Below, one piece after another: positions 1 to 6,219 of a DNA stretch of 10,756 nt. The stretch is taken from assembly GCA_038058335.1 (NCBI GenBank), contig JBBUBI010000057.1, positions 1 through 10,756 on the forward strand, given 5' to 3'. The notes beneath the pieces were generated by a model. It ran no database searches and was not told the DNA's origin. It saw only the letters and a program-made list of their open reading frames with translations. The stretch is from JBBTVO01 sp038058335. GTDB taxonomy: Bacteria; Patescibacteriota; Microgenomatia; Levybacterales; UBA12049. The position numbers were made by a program, and so were the translations under genes. Position 1 is the stretch's first letter. Each line of letters opens with the position of its first letter.

Positions 1-21
1 AGTCCACCTCTAAGGTGGACT
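1..21. repeat. perfect 9-bp inverted repeat at window edge
   Basis: Bases 1-9 (AGTCCACCT) pair exactly with 13-21 (AGGTGGACT) around a 3-nt loop. No T-run follows on the + strand, so it is not a classic intrinsic terminator in that direction. It may extend beyond the window. The arms contain anti-Shine-Dalgarno-like (CCACCT) and Shine-Dalgarno-like (AGGTGG) sequence. It could be the end of the previous transcription unit or a dispersed palindrome; the sequence does not decide. Confidence 0.6.
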
Positions 22-36
22 TAGTAAAGAAAGTGG

Positions 37-65
37 TTGTATTTTTACAAGATTTTTAGTATCAT
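37..65 (+). promoter_or_regulatory. candidate sigma-70-type promoter for the rpsB block
   Basis: TTGTAT (37-42) and TATCAT (60-65) are separated by 17 nt. The -10 box matches TATAAT at 5 of 6 positions, while the -35 box matches only in its TTG. Transcription would start near 72, giving a leader of about 120 nt before rpsB. A small hairpin (TTGTA/TACAA, 37-50) overlaps the -35 region, so the assignment is tentative. Confidence 0.35.
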
Positions 66-123
66 TAGAAGCTAATACACACATTCCGTAAATTAATCTT
101 GATTGGGGTAGCGGAATGGAGGA

Positions 124-181
124 CCCCACTTCGCGTTCCTCCTTCGTTAAAACTACGAAGGACAAAGAAAGCTACGCGGGG
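124..181. repeat. TTCG-core palindromic repeat in the rpsB leader
   Basis: TCCTTCGT (140-147) pairs with ACGAAGGA (155-162) around a 7-nt loop. An outer arm, CGCGT (132-136) with ACGCG (174-178), and CCCC/GGGG can extend the structure. The core TTCG-TTAAAACT resembles the cores at 6187, 8272 and 9047, which suggests a dispersed family. It lies directly upstream of the rpsB ribosome binding site, so in the mRNA it could fold next to the initiation region. Confidence 0.55.
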
Positions 182-182
182 C

Positions 183-190
183 AAGAAGGA
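183..190 (+). promoter_or_regulatory. Shine-Dalgarno site that fixes the rpsB start
   Basis: AAGAAGGA lies 4 nt before the ATG at 195. The open frame extends upstream to a TTG at 99, but that part runs through the palindromic repeat and encodes nothing like S2. The conserved S2 N-terminus (MQEIKLEELLEAGCHFGHQ) begins at 195. It is one of only two convincing Shine-Dalgarno sites in the window. Confidence 0.75.
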
Positions 191-194
191 TTAT

Positions 195-1133
195 ATGCAA
201 GAAATTAAATTAGAAGAACTACTTGAAGCCGGTTGTCATTTTGGCCACCAGGTAACGCGCTCCAATCCCAAATCAAGGGATTTTATTTTTGAGGCACGGG
301 ACAATATCCACATTATAGATCTTACCAAGACCAAGGAAGAGCTTGAGAAAGCATTGGAATTCATAAAAAGCCTAGCGCAGCGAAACGGTGCCTTGGTCGT
401 ATTGGGTACCAAAAGGCAAGCGCAGGAGGTAATTGACACTGAAATAAAAAGAGCAAAACAGCAGGTTGCAGAAAAGGCTGAGAATAAGCTTTATTTCGTA
501 ACGCAGAGATGGATTGGTGGAACTTTTACCAATTTCGCAGAAGTTGTCAAGAATTTTAAGAAACTTAAGGATTTTACCCAGAAGCTTTCAAGCGATGAGG
601 AGAAGTCAAAATATACAAAAAAGGAAGTAGGGCAATGGCAGAAAGAAAAACTGAAGCTTGAATCGCTTTATGGCGGAATTGCAGACATGACTCAGGTGCC
701 GGATGCGATTTTTATCGTGGACAGTCATCTTGAGAAATTAGCAGTTGATGAAGCAGGCAAGATGGGAGTTACTTCTGTGGCGATAACTGATACCAATGCA
801 GATCCGCATCTTGTCGACTATCCAATTCCAGCAAATGATGATGCAGTAGGTTCAATTAAATTGATCGTAAAAGCAATTATGGATGCGTGGATTGAAGGAA
901 GGCAGATCGGAATTAAAGCTGAAGAAAAGACAGCAAAAGAAGTGGCAGATAAGGTGCAAAAAGCTGAAGAGAAGGCGAAGAAAGAAGCAAGCCAGCCTGT
1001 GAAAGAACCCAAGAAAGAAATATTGGTAATGAATGATACGCCACGAGAAGAACCGAAAAAGGTAGAGACGAAGAAAGTTGCAGAAGTAAAAAATGCGGAA
1101 GTTAAAGTTGTTAAAACTGCAAAAAAGAAGTAA
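195..1133 (+). CDS. rpsB: 30S ribosomal protein S2
   Basis: Structural protein of the small ribosomal subunit, needed for S1 recruitment and mRNA binding in model bacteria. The 312-residue product starts with the S2 signature LLEAGCHFGHQ and continues with the family blocks RDNIHIIDLTKT, LVVLGTKRQA, QRWIGGTFTNF and VPDAIFIVDS, ending the core with VAITDTNADPHLVDYPIPANDDA. The core ends near residue 240. About 70 further residues form a Lys/Glu/Ala-rich, probably disordered tail that ends in KTAKKK; S2 proteins are usually about 230-260 residues. The start at 195 is chosen over the upstream TTG at 99 because of the SD site and homology. It is the first gene of the translation block, and a 107-nt AT-rich palindromic spacer separates it from tsf. 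Confidence 0.97.
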   Translation: MQEIKLEELLEAGCHFGHQVTRSNPKSRDFIFEARDNIHIIDLTKTKEELEKALEFIKSLAQRNGALVVLGTKRQAQEVIDTEIKRAKQQVAEKAENKLYFVTQRWIGGTFTNFAEVVKNFKKLKDFTQKLSSDEEKSKYTKKEVGQWQKEKLKLESLYGGIADMTQVPDAIFIVDSHLEKLAVDEAGKMGVTSVAITDTNADPHLVDYPIPANDDAVGSIKLIVKAIMDAWIEGRQIGIKAEEKTAKEVADKVQKAEEKAKKEASQPVKEPKKEILVMNDTPREEPKKVETKKVAEVKNAEVKVVKTAKKK

Positions 1134-1239
1134 ATTTTTAATTTAAAATTTCTAATTTTCAATCAAATCTAAATGTTTTAAAATTAAAGCATTAAAAATT
1201 CAATAAAAATTGAGAATTGAAAATTTAAAATTAAATTTA
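1132..1239. repeat. AT-rich cruciform-like spacer between rpsB and tsf
   Basis: The left arm (about 1132-1163) and right arm (about 1209-1238) are imperfect inverted copies, reading ATTTAAAATTTCTAATTTTC against GAAAATTTAAAATTAAATTT. Between them sits a smaller AATG/CATT hairpin (1172-1193). The right arm ends 2 nt before the tsf ATG, and there is no Shine-Dalgarno sequence. Similar spacers precede rseP, zwf and the tRNA-binding gene. Possible roles are transcript processing or attenuation, or exposure of an unstructured AU-rich start; none is shown. Confidence 0.55.
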
Positions 1240-1240
1240 T

Positions 1241-1699
1241 ATGAAAGCGGATATTAAGTTACTCAAAAAATTAAGAGAAGAATCTGGTGCTGGGATTGCG
1301 GATTGTCGCAAGGCGCTTGAAGAATCAGACAATGATTACAAAAAAGCTATTGATTGGATCAAGAAGCACGGAATTGAAAAAGCTGCAAAGAAATCAGACA
1401 GAGAGGTGTCACAAGGTCTGGTCGAGGCATATATTCATAATGGAGGTAAAGTTGGAGTGATGATTGAGCTCTCTTGTGAGACAGATTTTGTAGCGCGAAC
1501 CGAGGATTTCAAAAATCTCGCGCATGAACTTGCTATGCAGACAGCCGCAATGAATCCCAAGGATGCTGAAGCTCTTTTAAAGCAAGAATATATAAGAGAT
1601 GCATCTATGAAAATTGAAGACCTGGTAAAGCAGTCAATTGCTAAACTCGGAGAAAACATTGTAATAAAAAAAATTTCCAGGATTTCCCTCGGAGAATAA
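1241..1699 (+). CDS. tsf: elongation factor Ts, short form
   Basis: Guanine-nucleotide exchange factor that recycles EF-Tu-GDP. The N-terminal UBA-like three-helix domain (residues 1-48) carries LREESGAGIADCRKAL. It is followed by the conserved EF-Tu contact TDFVAR (81-86) and the closing GENIVIKKISRI (137-148). At 152 residues it is much shorter than E. coli EF-Ts (about 283) and shorter than the Thermus form (about 196). The coiled-coil and second core half are absent, and the segment between the LAMQTAAMNPKD helix and the last strand is cut down. Both ends are intact, so this looks like a compact natural form rather than a truncation. There is no Shine-Dalgarno site. The stop overlaps the next start as TAATG, which implies translational coupling. 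Confidence 0.95.
   Translation: MKADIKLLKKLREESGAGIADCRKALEESDNDYKKAIDWIKKHGIEKAAKKSDREVSQGLVEAYIHNGGKVGVMIELSCETDFVARTEDFKNLAHELAMQTAAMNPKDAEALLKQEYIRDASMKIEDLVKQSIAKLGENIVIKKISRISLGE
1691..1694 (+). promoter_or_regulatory. Shine-Dalgarno site for the 1699 gene
   Basis: GGAG lies inside the last tsf codons, 4 nt before the ATG at 1699. Together with the TAATG stop-start overlap it supports coupled translation and is the main evidence that the 104-residue ORF is real. Confidence 0.55.
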
Positions 1700-2013
1700 T
1701 GGTAGAACAACTTTTTACTGGGAATGAAGATGTGCATGTTCTTCTCGACGCTGCTAAGCTTGAGTGTCCCGCAGAATTTAAAGACGCAGAAGCTCTTTTT
1801 AGTTATCTACAGTCGGATAACCCTTTCTTTGCTGAAACTGAATGGTATGACGAAGGGGTTGCGGAAATGTTTATCGAAGAAGTGAAAGAACCTAGGCTAA
1901 ATGAAAAATTGTATAAAAACTATCGTTCCCAACAGGAGAGGTCAGGTGTGTTTAATGGAATATTTCTGTTAATGCGACAGGCGTCAAGAATCTCTCCATC
2001 TCCCGTGGAGTAA
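1699..2013 (+). CDS. unrecognised 104-residue protein between tsf and frr
   Basis: I do not recognise this family. The product is acidic in its first two thirds (LECPAEFKDAEALFSYLQ, FFAETEWYDEGVAEMFIEEVKEP) and becomes basic with a Lys/Arg-rich stretch (LNEKLYKNYRSQQERSG). It ends in a short hydrophobic patch (VFNGIFLLMRQ). No signal peptide or clear membrane helix is seen, and it appears to be a small soluble, mainly helical protein. Evidence that it is a gene: the ATG overlaps the tsf stop, a GGAG sits at the right distance, the direction is that of the operon, and no better frame exists on either strand. It occupies the position that pyrH holds in the common rpsB-tsf-pyrH-frr order, but has none of the UMP kinase motifs and is far too short. 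Its function is unknown. Confidence 0.65.
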   Translation: MVEQLFTGNEDVHVLLDAAKLECPAEFKDAEALFSYLQSDNPFFAETEWYDEGVAEMFIEEVKEPRLNEKLYKNYRSQQERSGVFNGIFLLMRQASRISPSPVE

Positions 2014-2060
2014 GTTCTTTCTTGAATATTTTGTCTCTTTCTGCTAATTTAAGATAACTG

Positions 2061-2612
2061 ATGGACAATCTTCTCAATAATACCCGCAATAAATTCAAAA
2101 AAATCTTAGACGTTCTTCACAATGATCTTGCGACTGTAAGAACAGGCCGCGCCGCGCCTTCACTTGTCGAGAATATTGTCATTAACTGTTACGGAAATAC
2201 TCAGAAATTGCGAGTCGTGGAGCTTGCTACGATCGCTGCAGTCGACACACAGACAATTGTTATTACTCCATTTGACGGATCGATAATCGGAGAAATCCAA
2301 AAAGGAATAACCGAAGCAAATATCGGGCTAAACCCTGTTATTGATGGGCAACTTATAAGAATTAGTATTCCTCAATTATCTGAAGAGAGACGTCAGGAAC
2401 TTATTCATCTTATGAAACAAAAGCTTGAAAACGGCAAGATTATGACGCGTCAAATAAGACACGAGGCGATGAATGATGTGAAGAAAGAAGAAGGTATGTC
2501 TGAAGACGAAGTTTCCAGACTTGAAAAAGAAGTCCAAAAGCTGACAGACGAAGTAATGGGAGATATCGACGGAATGGGGAAGAAGAAAGAAGAAGAGCTT
2601 TTGCAGATTTAA
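2061..2612 (+). CDS. frr: ribosome recycling factor
   Basis: Splits post-termination ribosomes together with EF-G. The 183-residue length is typical of the family. Domain I helices are visible at both ends: NKFKKILDVLHNDLATVRTGRAAPSLVENI near the start, and EERRQELIHLMKQKLENGKIMTRQIRHEAMNDVKK plus the closing SEDEVSRLEKEVQKLTDE. The small beta domain II lies in the middle (about residues 32-105, with IVITPFDGSIIGEIQKGI and RISIPQLS). The TVRTGRA and IRHEAMND blocks are family hallmarks. The start at 2061 has only a weak upstream purine stretch (TAAGATAA). A 47-nt spacer without clear signals separates it from the 104-residue gene. A palindrome overlaps the stop codon. Confidence 0.97.
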   Translation: MDNLLNNTRNKFKKILDVLHNDLATVRTGRAAPSLVENIVINCYGNTQKLRVVELATIAAVDTQTIVITPFDGSIIGEIQKGITEANIGLNPVIDGQLIRISIPQLSEERRQELIHLMKQKLENGKIMTRQIRHEAMNDVKKEEGMSEDEVSRLEKEVQKLTDEVMGDIDGMGKKKEEELLQI

Positions 2613-2656
2613 TCTGCAAGTTTTCAATTTTAAATTTTTAATTTTCATTGAAAACT
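2601..2656 (+). terminator. hairpins over the frr stop, possible weak terminator or attenuator
   Basis: TTGCAGATT (2601-2609) and AATCTGCAA (2611-2619) form a perfect palindrome centred on the frr stop codon, followed by a T-rich stretch (GTTTTCAATTTTAAATTTTT). A second perfect 10-bp inverted repeat, AGTTTTCAAT (2619-2628) with ATTGAAAACT (2647-2656), follows and competes for the same bases. The first stem is AT-rich and the T-run is interrupted, so full termination is doubtful; partial attenuation between frr and rseP is plausible. Confidence 0.35.
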
Positions 2657-2685
2657 TCAAATTTTAAATTTCAAATTATTAAAAC

Positions 2686-3801
2686 ATGATAATTACAATT
2701 TTTGTTTTTTTATTAATTCTTACAGTTTTGGTTTTGATCCATGAGGCGGGGCATTTTTTTGTTGCGAAGTTTTTCAAAATTAAGGTTGAAGAATTTGGAG
2801 TAGGACTTCCGCCCAGAGTTTGGGGGAAGAAATTTGGAGAGACAATGTATTCGATCAATCTCCTTCCAATTGGCGGATTTGTGAAATTATTTGGTGAGGA
2901 TGATGCAGGTGGGGGGAAGATTACAAAGGGGGATAAAGCAGAAGATGACAAAACAGACATTAAACGTGCCTTTTACGCCCGTCCAATTTGGCAGAGAGCA
3001 ACTGTAATAGTCGCTGGAGTTTTTATGAATTTCGTTCTGGCTGTTGCGATAATTACTTATTTCTTTGGTGTCGTTGGGGTATCTGTACCGGGAGATAAAA
3101 TTACAATTACAAATATTGTAGATAAATCTCCGGCACAAGTAGCGGGTTTGCAAAAAAATGATATCGTAGAAAACATAAATGGTCAAAAAATAACATCTGC
3201 ATCACAGCTTATCTCGATTACAAGGGAGCATCTAGGAGAGGGGATAGAACTTAAAATTGACAGAAGCGGACAGGAACAAATAATTGAAGTTACTCCTCGA
3301 AAAGATTTTCCCAAAGATGAAGGGCCCATGGGGGTTTCGATTTCTCCAAATATCGTGACGCAGAAATATCCGCTTTGGCAAGCGCCTTTTGTGGGGGTTA
3401 TGGAAAGTCTGAAGAATTCCTGGTTAATTTTGGCTGGATTGTACGGAGTCGTATCGCAACTTGTTTTGCATGCTCAAGTGCCTCGTGATGTCGCAGGGCC
3501 GGTGGGGATAGCGCAACTCACGGGACAGTTTGTAGATCTTGGACCACTCGCAGTTCTGTCTTTCGTATCTCTTTTATCTCTAAATCTCGCAGTTCTAAAC
3601 GTCTTGCCAATTCCTGCGCTTGATGGAGGAAGATTATTTTTTATATTTATTGAAGCAGTCGTGGGGAAAAAGGTTTCGAGAAAATTTGAAGGGACAGCGC
3701 ATGCCATCGGCATGGCACTACTTCTGGGACTTATTGCAGTTATCACTGTAAGCGATATTATAAGATTTATTTCAGGCCAGCCGGTTCTCCCCAAGCAATA
3801 A
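2686..3801 (+). CDS. rseP: membrane zinc site-2 protease, RseP/RasP family
   Basis: Intramembrane metalloprotease that cleaves transmembrane segments, for example of anti-sigma factors in model bacteria; the substrate here is unknown. The zinc motif HEAGH (residues 19-23, catalytic Glu20) lies at the end of the first membrane segment. The third ligand motif NVLPIPALDGG (305-315, Asp313) lies near the third. Further hydrophobic segments are at about 105-130, 286-306 and 341-358. A single PDZ domain covers about 137-205 (IVDKSPAQVAGLQKNDIVENINGQKI); E. coli RseP has two. The family block AGPVGIAQLTG is at 270-280. The length of 371 is usual for the one-PDZ type. There is no Shine-Dalgarno site. 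It follows frr directly, without the uppS-cdsA-dxr genes found between them in many bacteria. Confidence 0.95.
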   Translation: MIITIFVFLLILTVLVLIHEAGHFFVAKFFKIKVEEFGVGLPPRVWGKKFGETMYSINLLPIGGFVKLFGEDDAGGGKITKGDKAEDDKTDIKRAFYARPIWQRATVIVAGVFMNFVLAVAIITYFFGVVGVSVPGDKITITNIVDKSPAQVAGLQKNDIVENINGQKITSASQLISITREHLGEGIELKIDRSGQEQIIEVTPRKDFPKDEGPMGVSISPNIVTQKYPLWQAPFVGVMESLKNSWLILAGLYGVVSQLVLHAQVPRDVAGPVGIAQLTGQFVDLGPLAVLSFVSLLSLNLAVLNVLPIPALDGGRLFFIFIEAVVGKKVSRKFEGTAHAIGMALLLGLIAVITVSDIIRFISGQPVLPKQ

Positions 3802-3804
3802 TTT

Positions 3805-4539
3805 ATGCAACAGTTTGTTGTATCGAGTGATCTTAAGGGTTTGGATCTAGCAAAGCAAAAACTTGAAGAATTTGTTGACCGCAAGACAGTATTGTTCCTC
3901 TCAGGCGGAAGAACTCCTCTACCTCTTTATAAAAAACTTGCCAAAGAGAGAACGATTAATCCCGGAGCGGTAGCAATAGTCGATGAACGGTATGGCGAGC
4001 CGTATCATAAATTAAGCAATGAGCTCTCTATAAAAAGTTCAGGATTTTTGGATTATATTCACTCCATAAATACTCCGTTTTACTCAATGCTTAAGAGCTG
4101 GAAGATACGGGAAGAGTCCGCAAGGGAATATGATGAACTCGTGCATTACCTTTTGGGATGGTTTCACAAAAGCGTTGCAATTCTCGGCCTTGGTAATGAC
4201 GGACATATCGCAGGTATTGCTCCGAATAGGTCGGATTTTACTAATCCATTATTTGGCAAAGATAGAGACAATGTTTTTGTGTCTGAATATAAGGATCCTC
4301 TGAAAATGTCTCCCGAGGGATCGACTGAAGCGCCCTATGGGTTTGGTGAGAGGATGACGCTAACGTTTCATGCGCTTGCGCAAATGGATCTGATAATGCT
4401 TTTGGTTTTTGGTAAAGATAAAAAAAAGGGGATTAAAATTTTTACTGAGGAAGGATCGGTCGAAGAAGCTCCTGCAAGATTTCTAAAACAGTCTCAAATT
4501 ACAGACAAAGTGCTTTTAATTACAGACCAGAAGATATAA
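3805..4539 (+). CDS. pgl: 6-phosphogluconolactonase
   Basis: Hydrolyses 6-phosphoglucono-lactone to 6-phosphogluconate, the second step of the oxidative pentose phosphate pathway. The 244-residue length fits the SugarP-isomerase/Pgl fold. Seen motifs are LSGGRTPLPLY (residues 32-42, sugar-phosphate loop), VDERY (59-63) and LGLGNDGHIAGIAP (127-140, containing the conserved DGH). The last motif departs from the usual DGHTASLFP and leans towards glucosamine-6-phosphate deaminase (DGHIAF), but SGG plus VDERY and the zwf and gnd neighbours favour the lactonase. The start lies 3 nt after the rseP stop with no Shine-Dalgarno site, so translation probably depends on ribosomes finishing rseP. Confidence 0.88.
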   Translation: MQQFVVSSDLKGLDLAKQKLEEFVDRKTVLFLSGGRTPLPLYKKLAKERTINPGAVAIVDERYGEPYHKLSNELSIKSSGFLDYIHSINTPFYSMLKSWKIREESAREYDELVHYLLGWFHKSVAILGLGNDGHIAGIAPNRSDFTNPLFGKDRDNVFVSEYKDPLKMSPEGSTEAPYGFGERMTLTFHALAQMDLIMLLVFGKDKKKGIKIFTEEGSVEEAPARFLKQSQITDKVLLITDQKI

Positions 4540-4540
4540 A

Positions 4541-4624
4541 ATTAACCTAATTACACTAATTGACCTAATTTCTAAAATTGGGATTTGTTTAGGTTAATTA
4601 GAAATTAAAATAATTAGAAATTTT
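4541..4624. repeat. AT-rich palindromic spacer, copy 1 (before zwf)
   Basis: This 84-nt element between pgl and zwf begins ATTAACCTAATT and ends AATTAGAAATTTT immediately before the ATG. TTAACCTAA near the start is the inverse of TTAGGTTAA (4589-4597), and AATTTCTAA is the inverse of TTAGAAATT, so it can fold into a long imperfect hairpin. A near-identical element fills 6058-6156. No Shine-Dalgarno site is present. Confidence 0.75.
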
Positions 4625-6055
4625 ATGAATAGTCCATTTGTTAAGATTATTTTTGGTGCGACCGGTGATCTTGCACAAAATAAATTAATTCCTGCGCTCT
4701 TTTCTTTGTTCAATCAGGATTTACTTCCAAAAGATTTTTTTATCGTCGGATTTTCAAGAAGGGAATATGGTGATGAAGACTTCAGGGATCATTTTAAGGA
4801 ATTATCAGAAAAGCCAAATTGGGAAGAATTTTCCAAGCATCTGTTTTATCAGGAAGGAGATTTCGCAGATGAGAAAGGGTATCTGGAATTAATTGAAAAA
4901 CTTAATTCTTTTGATAAGGAAATAGGAGCATGTATTACAAGATTTTTTTATCTCGCAACTCCACCTGTCAATTACGAGCCGATATTAAATTATCTTGAAA
5001 CAACTAAATTATCTGAAGGATGCGGTCAAGGTTCGAGTAAATGGACTAGGATAATCATCGAGAAGCCTTTTGGAAAAGACCTCGAAACCTCAATAACACT
5101 GGATGAGAAATTGTCGAAGATTTTTGAAGAAAGACAGATCTTTCGTGTGGATCATTATCTCGGAAAAGAGACGCTTCAAAATGTCCTCGCATTCAGATTT
5201 GCCAATGGAATCTTTGAGCCAATCTGGAATAAGGAATTTATAGATCATGTCCAGATCACGTTTGCGGAAAAAGAAGGGATAAAAAACAGAGGTAAGTTTT
5301 TTGACGGTGTGGGAATTCTTCGGGATGTTGCGCAAAATCATCTTATGCAACTGATCGCAGCGATTGCGATGGAGAGCCCTGTGAGTTTTACCAAAGAAGA
5401 TCTGCGTGATGCGCGCGCCAATGCGATTAAATCGATTGTGCCTATCGAGCCAGATAAAGTTACCTCAAATGTAGTTCGCGGTCAGTACGAAGATTATCAC
5501 AGTGAAAAAGACGTGTTGCCAAATTCTGAGACTGAGACTTTTACGGCATTCAAGTTTTCTATAAATTCCCCGCGACTCGAAGGCGTGCCATTTTATGTCA
5601 GAGCGGGGAAAAAGATGCCGAAGGACGAGGTAACTATTTCTATTGTGTTCAGGCAAACGTGCCATATCCTTTTTAAGGAATTTGGCTGTCCTGAAATTGG
5701 TAATGTGCTTACTATCAGAATTCAGCCGGATGAGGGGATTTATATGCGGATTATCGCAAAAAAGCCGGGCAATAAACTTGCGCTTGAGACGGTCAACATG
5801 CATTTTTCATATGAAGAGTCTTTTGAAACAAAGGGACTCGAGGCTTATGAAAAAGTTTTGACTGATATTTTCAATGGAGATCAAATGCTGTTTAATAGAA
5901 GCGATGAATTGGCAAGTTCTTGGGAATTTATTACAAAAATTCTTGAGGGATGGAGCAAGGAGTCTGGGTCAAATTTAAAATCTTACAAAGAAGGCGAGTG
6001 GGGACCGAAGGAATCATGGGAGTTGATAGAAAAAGACGGAAGGCGTTGGTTATAA
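4625..6055 (+). CDS. zwf: glucose-6-phosphate 1-dehydrogenase
   Basis: Oxidises glucose-6-phosphate to 6-phosphogluconolactone with reduction of NADP+ (or NAD+). The 476-residue length is normal. The N-terminal Rossmann motif GATGDLAQNKLIPAL (residues 11-25) is followed by the EKPFGKDL strand. The substrate signature RVDHYLGKE is at 174-182 (Lys181) and the catalytic-base His239 lies in DVAQNHLMQL. The C-terminal domain includes GVPFYVRAGKKMP. Cofactor preference cannot be settled from these motifs. The start sits immediately after palindromic copy 1, with no Shine-Dalgarno site; the GATGDL motif at the expected distance from the N-terminus supports it. Being between pgl and gnd, it forms the core of the oxidative pentose phosphate block. 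Confidence 0.97.
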   Translation: MNSPFVKIIFGATGDLAQNKLIPALFSLFNQDLLPKDFFIVGFSRREYGDEDFRDHFKELSEKPNWEEFSKHLFYQEGDFADEKGYLELIEKLNSFDKEIGACITRFFYLATPPVNYEPILNYLETTKLSEGCGQGSSKWTRIIIEKPFGKDLETSITLDEKLSKIFEERQIFRVDHYLGKETLQNVLAFRFANGIFEPIWNKEFIDHVQITFAEKEGIKNRGKFFDGVGILRDVAQNHLMQLIAAIAMESPVSFTKEDLRDARANAIKSIVPIEPDKVTSNVVRGQYEDYHSEKDVLPNSETETFTAFKFSINSPRLEGVPFYVRAGKKMPKDEVTISIVFRQTCHILFKEFGCPEIGNVLTIRIQPDEGIYMRIIAKKPGNKLALETVNMHFSYEESFETKGLEAYEKVLTDIFNGDQMLFNRSDELASSWEFITKILEGWSKESGSNLKSYKEGEWGPKESWELIEKDGRRWL

Positions 6056-6057
6056 GA

Positions 6058-6156
6058 ATTAACCTAATTGCTCTAATTTACCTAATTTCTAAATTAGAAT
6101 TTTAAAAAATTGGGATTTGATTAGGTTAATTAGAAATTAGAATAATTAGAAATTTT
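6058..6156. repeat. AT-rich palindromic spacer, copy 2 (after zwf)
   Basis: Homologous to 4541-4624 along its whole length. It differs by a few substitutions and by about 15 extra bases (TAGAATTTTAAAA region near 6097-6110). Both copies end in AATTAGAAATTTT followed by ATGA. In copy 1 that ATG is the zwf start; in copy 2 it is the ATG at 6157, which now heads only a 20-codon ORF. The pair therefore brackets zwf and points to 6157 as an ancestral gene start. Confidence 0.75.
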
Positions 6157-6219
6157 ATGATTTCATTTGAGGAATTTAATCCAGCTTTCGCTAAGGCTTC
6201 GGCGGATTTCACACTATGA
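6157..6219 (+). other. 20-codon upstream ORF, probable displaced start of the tRNA-binding gene
   Basis: The frame reads MISFEEFN, then PAFAKASAD (a TTCG-type palindrome), then FTL and a TGA stop. Its first codons match the start of the following gene, MNISFEEFK, at both protein and DNA level (TCATTTGAGGA is shared exactly). The TGA at 6217-6219 overlaps the downstream ATG at 6216 as ATGA. It looks like the original 5' end of the tRNA-binding gene, cut off by repeat insertion, and it may now act as a translated leader that hands ribosomes to the gene. Translation is not shown. Confidence 0.55.
6181..6207. repeat. degenerate TTCG-core palindrome inside the displaced start
   Basis: The sequence around TTTCGCTAAGGCTTCGG (6186-6202) carries a TTCG-CTAAGGCT core like those at 143, 8272 and 9047. 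It reads as PAFAKASAD in the upstream ORF, a translation I associate with dispersed palindromes of Patescibacteria. The arms are degenerate. A GGCGGA near its end (6201-6206), 9 nt before the ATG at 6216, might serve as a makeshift ribosome binding site. Confidence 0.5.

Noticed and set aside
99..194. TTG start giving an S2 protein 32 residues longer
   Set aside because: The extra residues are the translation of a palindromic repeat, there is no S2 homology there, and the ATG at 195 has an SD site at the right distance.
818..1162. Minus-strand frames inside rpsB, tsf, frr, rseP, zwf, the methyltransferase gene and proS
   Set aside because: All lie opposite well-identified genes and read as low-complexity shadows (Ser/Phe/Leu-rich); none has its own start signals.
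2014..2060. Promoter or small RNA between the 104-residue gene and frr
   Set aside because: The 47-nt pyrimidine-rich spacer has no convincing -35/-10 pair and no stable hairpin.
5643..5861. 72-codon frame within zwf on the same strand
   Set aside because: Out-of-frame reading of an intact, conserved zwf; no independent support.
4541..6156. Twin AT-rich spacers as CRISPR repeats or as transposon ends
   Set aside because: Only two copies, each about 84-99 nt, with a complete metabolic gene between them and no transposase or spacer-repeat periodicity.
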